A stretch of 64,000 nucleotides of DNA, from assembly GCF_900143085.1 (NCBI RefSeq), contig NZ_FRCZ01000002.1:372001-436000 (forward strand), in the 5' to 3' direction. Below, piece by piece: positions 30,277 to 39,053 of this stretch. Each line of letters begins with the position of its first letter. Positions within the stretch are counted from its first letter, which is position 1. A program made the translations under genes and the position numbers. The notes beneath the pieces are model-generated. The model was given only the letters and a program-made list of their open reading frames with translations, made no database searches and was not told where the DNA came from. The stretch comes from Gracilibacillus kekensis (GTDB taxonomy: Bacteria; Bacillota; Bacilli; Bacillales; Amphibacillaceae).

Positions 30277-31677
30277 ATGGAAGGAAGTTGGATTGCCATT
30301 GTTCCATTTATTGTGGTGATTGTCACTGCGATGTGGACCAAGCAAGTTTTTCCAGGTTTAACACTAGGTTTGATCATTGGTGCTTATTTTATTCAACCGA
30401 CCCTCCTGGGTGGTATGCAAATATCGATTCAATATATCGTCGATGGCTTAACAGATATTAATAATTTACAAATCATTATCTTTTTGTATATGTTCGCCGG
30501 TTTAGTTGGCATAATAAAAATTTCTGGTGGAATCAAAGGGTTTGTTGATCTAACTTCCAAACGGATTGATAGTAAAAGAGAAGCGATCCTTCTTACATGG
30601 GTATCAACGTTAGGTACCTTCAGTGCACCTAGTTTTCGAATTGTTACCGTGGCACCTATTATGAAGGCATTATTAACAAAAATAAACATGACAAGAAAAG
30701 AATTGGCATTTATGATTGAAACAAGTACACAGCCTGTTATTGTACTTATTCCCATTGCGACAGCTTCAGTTGGCTATATGGTTTCGGTAATTGAAATGGG
30801 CTTGCAAAATCATGGTATCGAGAAAGATGCCTATTCGATTTTTATTCAGAGTATTCCCTTTAACTTCTTTGCGATCTCTATGATCATCGTTGGTACTTTG
30901 TTTGTATTTTTCCGACATTCAAAAGAGCCACTAAGGGAAGAAGAACGAGATCCTGACAAAGTCACTATCGAGAAGGAAAATACAGCTACTGCTGACGATT
31001 TACCTTCTAAACCTTGGAATCTTATTATCCCTGTCACATTGGTAATTACTTTGACATTGTTTTTAACATGGTGGGATGGTTTTACAAAAGGCTATCCGTT
31101 TCCGCAAGCATTTATCGAAGCTAATGTCTTACAAGCAATGGTACTAGCTTTGTTTATCACTGTATTAGTTACTTTTATGATGCAAGTTGCTCAACGAAAT
31201 TCATTAAAAAAAATGATACATGAATTCATTGAAGCAGGGAATAATCTAATGTCTGTTATTTTATTACTGTCAGTGGTTTGGGCATTGTCATCTGTCACAG
31301 ATGAACTTGGTTTTTCTTCCTTCGTTACAAACAATGTGGATTGGATTCCTTCATTATTCATTCCACCTGTTATGTTTCTGATTGGCTCTTTTGTTTCTTA
31401 TTTTATTGGTTCATCATGGGGCACATGGGGGATATTAATGCCACTTGGATTTTCGTTAGCGCAAGCAGCTGATGCTTCCCTGCCGTTAGTAGTTGGTGCT
31501 GTTTTCGCCAGTGGTTCATTTGGTTCCTTTTCCTCTCCATTAAGTGATAATACGAATACCATTGCCAAAATTCTCGGACTTAATGTCATAAGGTATGCAC
31601 GGTACAAATTAGGTCCTGCATTGGTCGCCGTTATTATTTCAACCATCCTTTATAGTATTATGACACTTATTCTGTAA
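30277..31677 (+). CDS. Na+/H+ antiporter, NhaC family
   Basis: Integral membrane protein of 466 residues with about 11 hydrophobic helices. The NhaC-family block GSSWGTWGILMPLGF lies near residue 375, and another family-like block GSFGSFSSPLSDNTNTIAK follows. Such carriers exchange Na+ for H+, though some relatives carry organic acids. AAGGAGATGG precedes the ATG. The next gene starts 16 bases after its stop, so they likely form an operon. The start is divergent from the pseudouridine synthase gene. Confidence 0.88.
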   Translation: MEGSWIAIVPFIVVIVTAMWTKQVFPGLTLGLIIGAYFIQPTLLGGMQISIQYIVDGLTDINNLQIIIFLYMFAGLVGIIKISGGIKGFVDLTSKRIDSKREAILLTWVSTLGTFSAPSFRIVTVAPIMKALLTKINMTRKELAFMIETSTQPVIVLIPIATASVGYMVSVIEMGLQNHGIEKDAYSIFIQSIPFNFFAISMIIVGTLFVFFRHSKEPLREEERDPDKVTIEKENTATADDLPSKPWNLIIPVTLVITLTLFLTWWDGFTKGYPFPQAFIEANVLQAMVLALFITVLVTFMMQVAQRNSLKKMIHEFIEAGNNLMSVILLLSVVWALSSVTDELGFSSFVTNNVDWIPSLFIPPVMFLIGSFVSYFIGSSWGTWGILMPLGFSLAQAADASLPLVVGAVFASGSFGSFSSPLSDNTNTIAKILGLNVIRYARYKLGPALVAVIISTILYSIMTLIL

Positions 31678-31692
31678 TTGCTGGAGGTTGCT

Positions 31693-32538
31693 ATGTACAA
31701 GACAAACCATTTTGATGGATTTAACAATATAAGAATTTTCTATCGTAGTTGGTTACCTAAAAGACCAAAAGCAATCGTTTTATTAGTTCATGGTGCAGGT
31801 GAGCATTCAGAAAGATATAGACATATTGCAGAATTTTTCTTAAAAGAAGACATTGCAGTAGTTTCACCAGATTTAAGAGGTTTTGGTAAATCTGAAGGGA
31901 TAAGAGGTCATGTAAATACGTTTGCTGATTATTTACATGACCTCGAAATTCTCATTCAAAAAATTAGAAAAGACAATCCTTGTATCCCTCTTTTTCTATT
32001 TGGTCACAGTCTAGGAGGGTTAATCGTGATTCGGTATGTTCAACAATTCCCCGACTTGACGAATGGTGTTATTTTATCCTCGCCTGCATTGGAATTACGA
32101 GTGCAAATACCCTTTTTGGCGAAAAAACTATTAGGTACGGTATCTGTCCTTACTCCCGGTCTATCGATTCAACCGACGAGATGGAGGAAACTTGCAGAAA
32201 AATTTCCAATACTCGAACCGTACTTACCAAAAGAAAAAACTTTACAACAAGACCCACTGATTACAGCTGAATATACTGCAAGATGGTTAACAGAATTAAT
32301 GAAAAATGGGATGCAGGCAATCGCAGAAGGAGCGCTTTTTCGTTTTCCTTTACTATGCGTTTACGACCAAAAGGATCCAATTGTTCATCCTCGTTCCATT
32401 CAGTTATTTTTAGATTCTGTTTCCATTCCAGAGAAAGGACTCGTTTCATTTGATGAAGGATATCATCATCCATGGCATGCCCGCTACCAAGATAAAGCAA
32501 TCGACAAACTGATGATATGGCTGAAAAGCCAGCTTTAA
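31693..32538 (+). CDS. Alpha/beta hydrolase, monoacylglycerol-lipase-like
   Basis: Serine hydrolase of 281 residues with the oxyanion region HGAGEHSERY, nucleophile elbow GHSLGG, acid in DQKDPIV and histidine in EGYHHPWH, all in the order of the Hydrolase_4 (monoacylglycerol lipase) family. No signal peptide is seen. The ATG at 31693 is preceded by CTGGAGG. The frame extends upstream to a TTG at 31678 next to the antiporter stop, but that lacks a site. It would hydrolyse lipid or other esters. The true substrate is unknown. Confidence 0.85.
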   Translation: MYKTNHFDGFNNIRIFYRSWLPKRPKAIVLLVHGAGEHSERYRHIAEFFLKEDIAVVSPDLRGFGKSEGIRGHVNTFADYLHDLEILIQKIRKDNPCIPLFLFGHSLGGLIVIRYVQQFPDLTNGVILSSPALELRVQIPFLAKKLLGTVSVLTPGLSIQPTRWRKLAEKFPILEPYLPKEKTLQQDPLITAEYTARWLTELMKNGMQAIAEGALFRFPLLCVYDQKDPIVHPRSIQLFLDSVSIPEKGLVSFDEGYHHPWHARYQDKAIDKLMIWLKSQL

Positions 32539-32541
32539 TAC

Positions 32542-33195
32542 TTATTTTTTCCAATCAAAGCCAATTTCATTGAGAAAGGCTTTTGCCAAAACGGTATGTC
32601 CCGTTTCATTAGGATGGACACGATCCCATGCAATTGCTGCAGGGTATAAATTCTCCAACAGTTTATTAAATGCCGCTTGTGTGTCAATAAAAATTGTATG
32701 ATGTTTATCAGCAATTTGCTTTACTGCTCGTCCATACTTATCCATTGTAGCACGCATTTGATCATTAGGATTTGCTTCGATATAATAAGGTGTCATTAAT
32801 ACAATAGTTCCTGTCACTGCTTTCGCTTCACTAACCAATTCATTTAATGTGTTTTTATACTCTTCCATATCTACATGATGATCTGGAATAAAAGGTGTGT
32901 CAAACTGTCGCCATACATCGTTAATTCCTATCATTATGGTTAACCAATCAGGACTTTGGTCTATTACATCTTCTTGCCACCTTTCTTTTAATTCTCTAAC
33001 TTTATTACCAGATATACCTTTGTTCACAACGCGTATCCCTAATTCTGGATAATTCGCCTGCAAAAAGGCGTTCACAATGGACACATAACCATTTCCTAAG
33101 GCTTGAAATAATCCTTCTCCCTCTGGTTTCTCTCGCTCACAATCGGTAACAGAATCACCTATAAATAATAATTTTTGGTTTTTTTCTAACTGCAT
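32542..33195 (-). CDS. axe2: Acetylxylan esterase, SGNH/GDSL family (Axe2-like)
   Basis: Cytoplasmic serine esterase of 217 residues that should remove acetyl groups from xylose residues of imported xylo-oligosaccharides. The SGNH blocks are intact: GDS with Ser15, ISG near 61-63, GIND with Asn92, and DRVHP with Asp191 and His194. These positions and long blocks such as GIRVVNKGISGN and TIMIGINDVWRQ agree with what I recall of Axe2 from Geobacillus stearothermophilus, an enzyme of this length with a Ser15/Asp191/His194 triad. AGGAGG precedes the ATG. The oxidoreductase gene lies 22 bases upstream in the same operon. Identification is from memory of the family, not a search. Confidence 0.88.
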   Translation of the reverse strand: MQLEKNQKLLFIGDSVTDCEREKPEGEGLFQALGNGYVSIVNAFLQANYPELGIRVVNKGISGNKVRELKERWQEDVIDQSPDWLTIMIGINDVWRQFDTPFIPDHHVDMEEYKNTLNELVSEAKAVTGTIVLMTPYYIEANPNDQMRATMDKYGRAVKQIADKHHTIFIDTQAAFNKLLENLYPAAIAWDRVHPNETGHTVLAKAFLNEIGFDWKK

Positions 33196-33217
33196 GCTTT
33201 AAATCCTCCTGATTATT

Positions 33218-34237
33218 TTAGTAGATCTCAACTGTTTTTCCTGTCTTAGCACTTTCCAATGCAGCAAAGACCATTTTCATACTGTGAATATTGTCGTGAC
33301 AGTCTGTTTCTGCTCTTCTGTTTTCTTCTAATCCAGCAAACATTTCATCTAAACATCCGAAGTGTCCTTCTCTGCCTGGCCATTGAAAATTAGCAGACAC
33401 TTTTTTAGTCGGTTTGATAAATTCTGTTGAAGAATTTTGTGCAATTATTTCTGATGAAGGGGTATTAAAACCATCCCACTTTGCTGTACCTTGAGTGCCA
33501 ATGACGCGCCACTCACTTTCCCATGAAGTAGGAAATCCTTCTGCACACCATGACCCTCTATAGCTAAAGACAGAACCATTCTCCATTTCATAAATACAAA
33601 TAGCTGAAGCTCTTCCATCATACCAAGAACCTTTTGGATTAAATTCATAGCAATAAACGGAGGTTGGGTTACAACCCGCAATAAATCGTGCTTGATCAAA
33701 GGTATGTATCGCCATATCGATGATAAGCGGACTATCCATTTGATCCCTGAAACCGCCAAAATGTGGGCCAAGGAAAAAGTCAGCATGTAACTCTTTTATG
33801 TCTCCAAATTTTTCATTTTGCACAAGTTGGTGCAGTTGTCTGATTTGTTTTAAATATCTCCGATTTTGCATGACGCTGTATGTATGACCAGTGTCTTCCG
33901 CAATTTTTATAATCTCCTCTGCATCATTAATATTCTCTGCCATCGGTTTTTCACCGAACACATCACAACCAGCATTTAAAGCTGTTGATACAACTGTTTT
34001 ATGTGCAGCAGGAATGGTAACGTCAAACACCAGAGTGGCATGTGTTTGTTCAATTGCTGTCTTTAAATCTGTGTAAACTGGTACATCCAGATTTCTTTGC
34101 TGTTTCTTACGGATGGCAGCGCCTTCATTTAAATCAACAAGTGCTACAATCTCAGCATTTTTCCTTTGCTGAACATAATCCATCCAAATATTGGCCATGT
34201 CTCCACATCCAACCACAATTATTTTATGTAAACTCAT
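33218..34237 (-). CDS. Gfo/Idh/MocA-family oxidoreductase
   Basis: NAD(P)-dependent sugar dehydrogenase-like protein of 339 residues. The Rossmann motif VVGCGDMAN lies at the N-terminus, GEKPMAEN near residue 95 carries the conserved lysine-proline, and a GFO_IDH_MocA C-terminal domain follows. Members oxidise or reduce sugars, inositols and related compounds. GGAGAG precedes the ATG. It is co-encoded with the Axe2-like esterase, which suggests action on a sugar released from xylan-type substrates, but the substrate is not known. Confidence 0.87.
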   Translation of the reverse strand: MSLHKIIVVGCGDMANIWMDYVQQRKNAEIVALVDLNEGAAIRKKQQRNLDVPVYTDLKTAIEQTHATLVFDVTIPAAHKTVVSTALNAGCDVFGEKPMAENINDAEEIIKIAEDTGHTYSVMQNRRYLKQIRQLHQLVQNEKFGDIKELHADFFLGPHFGGFRDQMDSPLIIDMAIHTFDQARFIAGCNPTSVYCYEFNPKGSWYDGRASAICIYEMENGSVFSYRGSWCAEGFPTSWESEWRVIGTQGTAKWDGFNTPSSEIIAQNSSTEFIKPTKKVSANFQWPGREGHFGCLDEMFAGLEENRRAETDCHDNIHSMKMVFAALESAKTGKTVEIY

Positions 34238-34363
34238 ACTCGCTCTCCTTTCTTATATTCTATAGTAGCGAACTAAGGAAAATAATTCTATTCAAAAGAC
34301 CCTAATATATGTTCCTCACCATTAAGTAGCCCGCAAAAGCAGGATTATATGACATACCTCTTG

Positions 34364-34552
34364 TAGTAATTATGAGATTTTATAACTGCGTAACAATCGC
34401 TATGGCTTGTCCTCTTCCCTTTCCGCGGGTTTTTCCCCTCAGCTAACTTTTTATGCAAAGTTCGCTTAAAAAGTGGATCTTCGGATAAAAACTTCCCGCA
34501 GGAGTGGAAGCGGACGCCTGCGCTTTTTTATACTCTGCAACTCAAGCAAAAA
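34364..34552 (+). repeat. Palindromic repeat, copy C
   Basis: The left flank is TAGTAATTATGAGATTTTAT. The core starts at CGCTATGGCTTGTCC and runs through CCGCGGGTTTTTCCCCTCAG and AAAAAGTGGATCTTCGG to CCCGCAGGAGTGGAAGCGG and ACGCCTGCGCT. The right flank is TACTCTGCAACTCAAGCAAA. It is the closest of the copies to a clean hairpin consensus. Confidence 0.8.
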
Positions 34553-34663
34553 TAAGCATGTTGGCGTTATTCACTATTTCCTATCAATATGTCATTAGAT
34601 TACTTATCATTGTTATCAATATAAGCTGATTTATTTTCTAATTGTAACCATCCAAACTATTAG

Positions 34664-34850
34664 CATTTGCAATAGTTGTAGAGTCCCACTAAGCATAGGC
34701 GGCCACTTCCACTCCTGTGGGATCGGTTTCCCTGAAGATCCACTATTCCATGTGTTTTTTGCATGGGAAAGTTAGCTGAAGGGAAACCCCACGGAAAGGG
34801 AAGTGGGCAAGCCGGAGCGGTTATACGCACGTATATCATTTCAAAATGGA
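34664..34850 (-). repeat. Palindromic repeat, copy C' (inverted)
   Basis: Inverted copy facing C. It begins with the right flank TTTGCAATAGTTGTAGAG. The core spans about 34690-34820, with CCACTTCCACTCCTGTGGG and its partner CCCCACGGAAAGGGAAGTGG, and inner arms GAAGATCCACT and AGTTAGCTGAAGG. The left flank ends in ATTTCAAAATGG. Confidence 0.8.
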
Positions 34851-34924
34851 TACCTAAGTTATGTTCTAAAATCCCTCTTTTATTCCATAAGGTATGAACG
34901 ATTTTTAGATTTTAGATATTAAAG

Positions 34925-34956
34925 AATGATGGTCAAGTTTTTACTTGACCATCATT
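34925..34956. terminator. Terminator after the GH31 gene
   Basis: AATGATGGTCAAGT and ACTTGACCATCATT pair perfectly over 14 bp with a 4-base loop, just beyond the GH31 stop. T runs are present on the right, and A-rich sequence on the left gives T on the minus strand. Confidence 0.85.
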
Positions 34957-34961
34957 TTGTC

Positions 34962-37226
34962 TTACAACTCTATTTCGATCGTTTCTTCACCAGGATTTGC
35001 TGAAACAAGTTTGTGTCCCACTAATTCTATATGATAAGCATTGTTTAATCCATTAGATGTAACAGTCACCTTTTGACCATGACGTAATGCCATTATTGCC
35101 CCAATTGTTTCACCTTTCGCATTCACGATATTTCTGGTCACTTTTTGATTATTATCTAGATTAAAAATCTTAAATGTAACATCATTCGTATAATCATAGA
35201 CTGGATTCTCTTCATTTACACCAATCGGTAAAATCGTATTCGGACGCACGAATAAAGGCAGACTGAAATAATCATAGTTTTCTTTAATCCATTTGCCACC
35301 TTCCACAACTTCACCTGTTAAAAGGTGTGTCCAGTTTCCTTTTGGTAAATAGAAAGATCCAAGTCCTTCTTCGTTAAAAATCGGAGCTACCAAAATCGAA
35401 TCACCTAACATGTATTGACGATCGAGCGTTTCACATAATGGGTCCTCTGGAAACTCCATGACCATCGAACGCATAACCGGTACACCTGTTTTACTGTTTT
35501 CGACTGCCTGCCCATATAAATAAGGCATCAAGCTATTTTTCAATTTAGTAAAGTGGCGAGCTACATCTACTGCTTCCTCATCAAAATTCCATGGCACCCT
35601 GTAGGAAGAACTGCCGTGGAATCGACTGTGACTAGACAATAAACCAAATGCCGTCCAGCGTTTGAAGACATCTGGGGTTGCTGTATTCTCAAATCCTCCA
35701 ATATCATGACTCCAATAACCAAATCCAGAACTCGTTAACGAGAGGCCACCACGTAAGCTTTCTGCCATCGCATCATAAGTGGAATCACAGTCTCCTCCCC
35801 AGTGTACCGGGAATTTTTGCCCTCCAGCTGTTGCAGAACGGGCAAAGACCACCGCCTCATCTTCTCCAAGTTCTTCTTTTAATAGATCAAACACAACTTG
35901 ATTGTATTTATAGGCATAGTAGTTATGCATCTTTTCAGGATCAGAACCATCAAAATAAACTACATCTGTTGGTATTCGTTCCCCAAAGTCTGTTTTGAAA
36001 GAATCTACTCCCATATCTAGCAACGTTTTTAACTTTTCTTGGAACCATACACAAGCATCAGGATTGGTGAAATCAACAACGCCCATCCCGGCTTGCCAGA
36101 GATCCCATTGCCACACATCACCACTAGTTTTTTTGATAAGATAACCTTTTTCCATTCCTTCTTCAAAAAGTGGTGATTTCTGCGCAATGTAAGGATTGAT
36201 CCAAAGACAAATCTTTAATCCTTTATCTTTCAGACGTTTCAACATACCTTCTGGGTCAGGAAAATTGCGACGATCCCAAATAAAATTACTCCATTCGAAT
36301 TCCTTCATCCAGAAACAATCGAAATGAAAAACACTTAATGGAATACCACGCTCTGACATACCATCAACAAAATGATTAACAGTTTCTTCATTATATTCTG
36401 TTGTAAAAGATGTAGATAACCATAAACCAAAACTCCATGCCGGTGGTAATGCTGGTTTTCCTGTTAATTCTGTATAGCGACTTACTACTTCTTTAGGTGT
36501 CGGACCATTGATAAAGTAATAATCTAAGTATTCACCTTTGACACTAAACTGAGAGCGAGAAACCAATTCTGAACCTAATTCAAAGTTAACCTCTTCTGGA
36601 TGATTAACAAAAACACCGTAACCTTTACTACTTAAATAAAAAGGAATATTTTTATAGGATTGCTCTGAGCTGGTACCACCGTCTTTGTTCCAAACATCTA
36701 CGGTTTGCCCGTTTTTGACAAATGGCGTAAAACGTTCACCTAATCCATATAAGTGTTCTCCCACACCTAAACGAAGTTGTCCTCTCATATAAGTGCTATC
36801 TTCGGGACCATCAATCCATGCAAGACCTTTTCCGTCGACATCTGTTAAACGACCTGTTTGATTCTCAAAAGAGATAGAAAAATCTTGTTTGGAGATAGTT
36901 AATGTAAGTTCCCCACTGCTAAAGCTTACGAATTCTCCTTCATTTTTAACCTGTAGAGCGTTCGCTTGATCTAATACATTGAAATGAGGAAATTTTTCTC
37001 TTCCGCCTTTAAAATGCCATGTTTGAATTCGAAGAACATCATTGATTGGGGCAGAGATTTTAATGGTCAAAAGTGGACCATCTAAAGTATTACCACGGTG
37101 ATTTAAGTATTTACAAGGGGCATATAGTGTCACAGCACCATCTTTCTCCTCAACTTCGTGTACAATTTTCGGAAAATGTATCTGATAACCTTCTCGAACT
37201 AACCAATTTCCATCTGTAAATTTCAT
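34962..37226 (-). CDS. yicI: Alpha-xylosidase, GH31 (YicI type)
   Basis: Cytoplasmic retaining glycosidase of 754 residues that releases terminal alpha-xylose, for example from isoprimeverose or xyloglucan fragments. The catalytic nucleophile is Asp413 in KTDFGERIP and the acid/base is Asp479 in HWGGDC. The N-terminal beta-domain, the YicI-specific FGERIPTDV and DGSDPEKMHN stretches, and the total length agree with E. coli YicI as I remember it. No signal peptide is seen. It is the last gene of the operon SBP-permease-permease-GH31 (ATG 24 bases from the permease stop), so its substrate is probably the imported xyloside. Confidence 0.95.
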   Translation of the reverse strand: MKFTDGNWLVREGYQIHFPKIVHEVEEKDGAVTLYAPCKYLNHRGNTLDGPLLTIKISAPINDVLRIQTWHFKGGREKFPHFNVLDQANALQVKNEGEFVSFSSGELTLTISKQDFSISFENQTGRLTDVDGKGLAWIDGPEDSTYMRGQLRLGVGEHLYGLGERFTPFVKNGQTVDVWNKDGGTSSEQSYKNIPFYLSSKGYGVFVNHPEEVNFELGSELVSRSQFSVKGEYLDYYFINGPTPKEVVSRYTELTGKPALPPAWSFGLWLSTSFTTEYNEETVNHFVDGMSERGIPLSVFHFDCFWMKEFEWSNFIWDRRNFPDPEGMLKRLKDKGLKICLWINPYIAQKSPLFEEGMEKGYLIKKTSGDVWQWDLWQAGMGVVDFTNPDACVWFQEKLKTLLDMGVDSFKTDFGERIPTDVVYFDGSDPEKMHNYYAYKYNQVVFDLLKEELGEDEAVVFARSATAGGQKFPVHWGGDCDSTYDAMAESLRGGLSLTSSGFGYWSHDIGGFENTATPDVFKRWTAFGLLSSHSRFHGSSSYRVPWNFDEEAVDVARHFTKLKNSLMPYLYGQAVENSKTGVPVMRSMVMEFPEDPLCETLDRQYMLGDSILVAPIFNEEGLGSFYLPKGNWTHLLTGEVVEGGKWIKENYDYFSLPLFVRPNTILPIGVNEENPVYDYTNDVTFKIFNLDNNQKVTRNIVNAKGETIGAIMALRHGQKVTVTSNGLNNAYHIELVGHKLVSANPGEETIEIEL

Positions 37227-37250
37227 CGTTTACCCTCCGTATCTTCTATA

Positions 37251-38075
37251 TTATTTAACCGCACCATCGGATATACCATCTATAATATAACGTTGCAGGA
37301 ACATATATAATATAATGATAGGTATCATTGCTATAACTAATGCAGCTAAAGCTAGATGCCATTGGGTTGAATACTCACCAAAGAAATAGAATGTTTTTAA
37401 CGGTATCGTGTACATTCCTTCTTTATTAATTACAAGTGACGGTAGCAAGTAATCATTCCAAAACCATATAGCATTGAGTACAATCACTGTAACAGTAGTT
37501 GATTTCAACATCGGTAACATAATATACCAATAGACTTGAAATCTATTACATCCATCAATAATTGCAGCTTCATCTAAAGCTTTCGGGATCCCTTTCATCG
37601 CGCCAACATAAAGAAATACAGCAAGACTTGATCCTAAACCTAAATACATTATTGCTAAGCCCATTCTATTTAACATATCAACTGCACCAAATAGTGAAAC
37701 CAATGGAATCATAATCGACTGAAAAGGGATAAGCATACAAATCGCAAATAAAAAGTAAACAAGTGTACTTGATTTACCTGGCTTACGCGATAGCGCATAT
37801 CCTGCCATTGATGTAAAAATAACAATGATGAAGATACTTCCGCCCGTAACTATGACAGAATTAAAAAAGGTTAATAGAAAATCCAGTTCAGCAAATGCTG
37901 TCGGATAATTTTCTAAAGTAGGCGCAGACGGAAATCCTAGCGTTCCTTCAAAAATTCCGGCTTTGGTCTTGATTGAATTAATAAACACTAAATAAAATGG
38001 ATAGATCCATAATAAAGAGACAATTGCACCTATAAACAGCATCGTATATTTATGTGTACGTTCTCTATTTCTCAT
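37251..38075 (-). CDS. Sugar ABC permease, MalG type (xyloside operon)
   Basis: CUT1 permease of 274 residues with six helices and the EAA loop KALDEAAIIDGCNRFQVYWY. The C-terminal DGISDGAVK is typical of the MalG side. The ATG overlaps the TGA of the MalF-type gene by four bases, and GGAGACAG serves as ribosome site. It works with the upstream permease and binding protein to import the substrate of the GH31 enzyme. Confidence 0.92.
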   Translation of the reverse strand: MRNRERTHKYTMLFIGAIVSLLWIYPFYLVFINSIKTKAGIFEGTLGFPSAPTLENYPTAFAELDFLLTFFNSVIVTGGSIFIIVIFTSMAGYALSRKPGKSSTLVYFLFAICMLIPFQSIMIPLVSLFGAVDMLNRMGLAIMYLGLGSSLAVFLYVGAMKGIPKALDEAAIIDGCNRFQVYWYIMLPMLKSTTVTVIVLNAIWFWNDYLLPSLVINKEGMYTIPLKTFYFFGEYSTQWHLALAALVIAMIPIIILYMFLQRYIIDGISDGAVK

Positions 38076-38935
38076 AGTTCTGTCTCCTTTTTACGTGTGA
38101 AATAAAGTTGAATAACTGATATTAATGTAATCACAATTAAAAAAACGATCGCTTTCGATTGGGCATAGCCCATCTCTTGTACTTTAAAAGCAGTGTCATA
38201 AATATTCATCGTAGTCATTTCTGTTGAACCGAATGGGCCACCACCTGTTAGCGCCATATTTTGATCATAGACTTTAAACGCATTTGATAACGTTAAAAAT
38301 AAACTGACAGTAAAGGCAGGAATTATCAATGGGAATTTCACTTTCCAAAAGCTTTGCCATTTGTTAGCACCATCTATTGTTGCTGCTTCTAACAATTCTT
38401 GCGGTACATTGTTTAAGAAGGAAATATAAATTACCATTATATAACCACTCATCTGCCAGACAAATAGAATCACTAATCCCCAAAATCCCGTTTCCGTATC
38501 AGCTAACCAGCCTCTGAAAAATTCAAGTCCAGTTACCTCAGAGATTCCCGTGAAAGCTTTTAGGAATACAAATTGCCAAATAAACCCTAGAATAATTCCT
38601 CCGATAAGGTTCGGCATAAAGTAAACCGTCCGAAAAAAAGTACTCGCTTTTCCTAACTTTTGTGTAACCAGCAAAGCAAATGCTAAACCAATAACATTTA
38701 TACCAATTACAGAAGCTAACGAAAATGCTCCCGTAAACCCTAAACTATACAAGAACTGTTCATCTGAAAATAATTTTATATAATTGTCTAATCCTACAAA
38801 ACCAGTTACTTGAAACCCATTATATTCAGTGAATGAATAATACACTCCTTGAAAAAATGGAATAATCAATACTAGCAATAGAGCTAATAATGTTGGTAAC
38901 AAGAACAGCCAATACGTTCGGCTTTTAAAATTCAT
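38072..38935 (-). CDS. Sugar ABC permease, MalF type (xyloside operon)
   Basis: CUT1 permease of about 287 residues with six helices and the EAA loop ELLEAATIDGANKWQSFWKV. I chose the ATG at 38935 with AAGGAG nine bases upstream. The frame runs on to 38989, but that extension is made of the intercistronic hairpin. It is the partner of the MalG-type subunit. Confidence 0.92.
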   Translation of the reverse strand: MNFKSRTYWLFLLPTLLALLLVLIIPFFQGVYYSFTEYNGFQVTGFVGLDNYIKLFSDEQFLYSLGFTGAFSLASVIGINVIGLAFALLVTQKLGKASTFFRTVYFMPNLIGGIILGFIWQFVFLKAFTGISEVTGLEFFRGWLADTETGFWGLVILFVWQMSGYIMVIYISFLNNVPQELLEAATIDGANKWQSFWKVKFPLIIPAFTVSLFLTLSNAFKVYDQNMALTGGGPFGSTEMTTMNIYDTAFKVQEMGYAQSKAIVFLIVITLISVIQLYFTRKKETEL

Positions 38936-38962
38936 TTTCCCACTCCTTAACGAAATATCTGT

Positions 38963-38990
38963 GATGGAGCAAAGGCAACTTTGCTCCATC
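38963..38990 (-). other. Intercistronic hairpin between binding protein and permease (xyloside operon)
   Basis: GATGGAGCAAAG and CTTTGCTCCATC pair perfectly over 12 bp with a 4-base loop, between the binding-protein stop and permease start. No T tract follows on the minus strand. It matches in position, but not in sequence, the hairpin at 19498-19532. Confidence 0.65.
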
Positions 38991-39053
38991 TACCAGGAAA
39001 ACTTGTATCACGGTGCAATCGTAAGTAACACTCCTACTGATTGCAGGCTCACT

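Larger units (their letters stand above)
34238..34961. other. 724-bp intergenic region with palindromic repeat pair C
   Basis: No gene is seen. Two facing repeat copies (34364-34552 and 34664-34850) with a 111-bp AT-rich spacer occupy most of it. A strong bidirectional terminator closes the right end. The first 120 bases hold the likely promoter of the oxidoreductase gene, but no clear boxes. Confidence 0.75.

Noticed and set aside
30075-30461. 128-codon frame overlapping the start of the antiporter gene
   Set aside because: It covers the promoter region and the antiporter start in another frame. The antiporter reading has an AAGGAG site and clear membrane helices.
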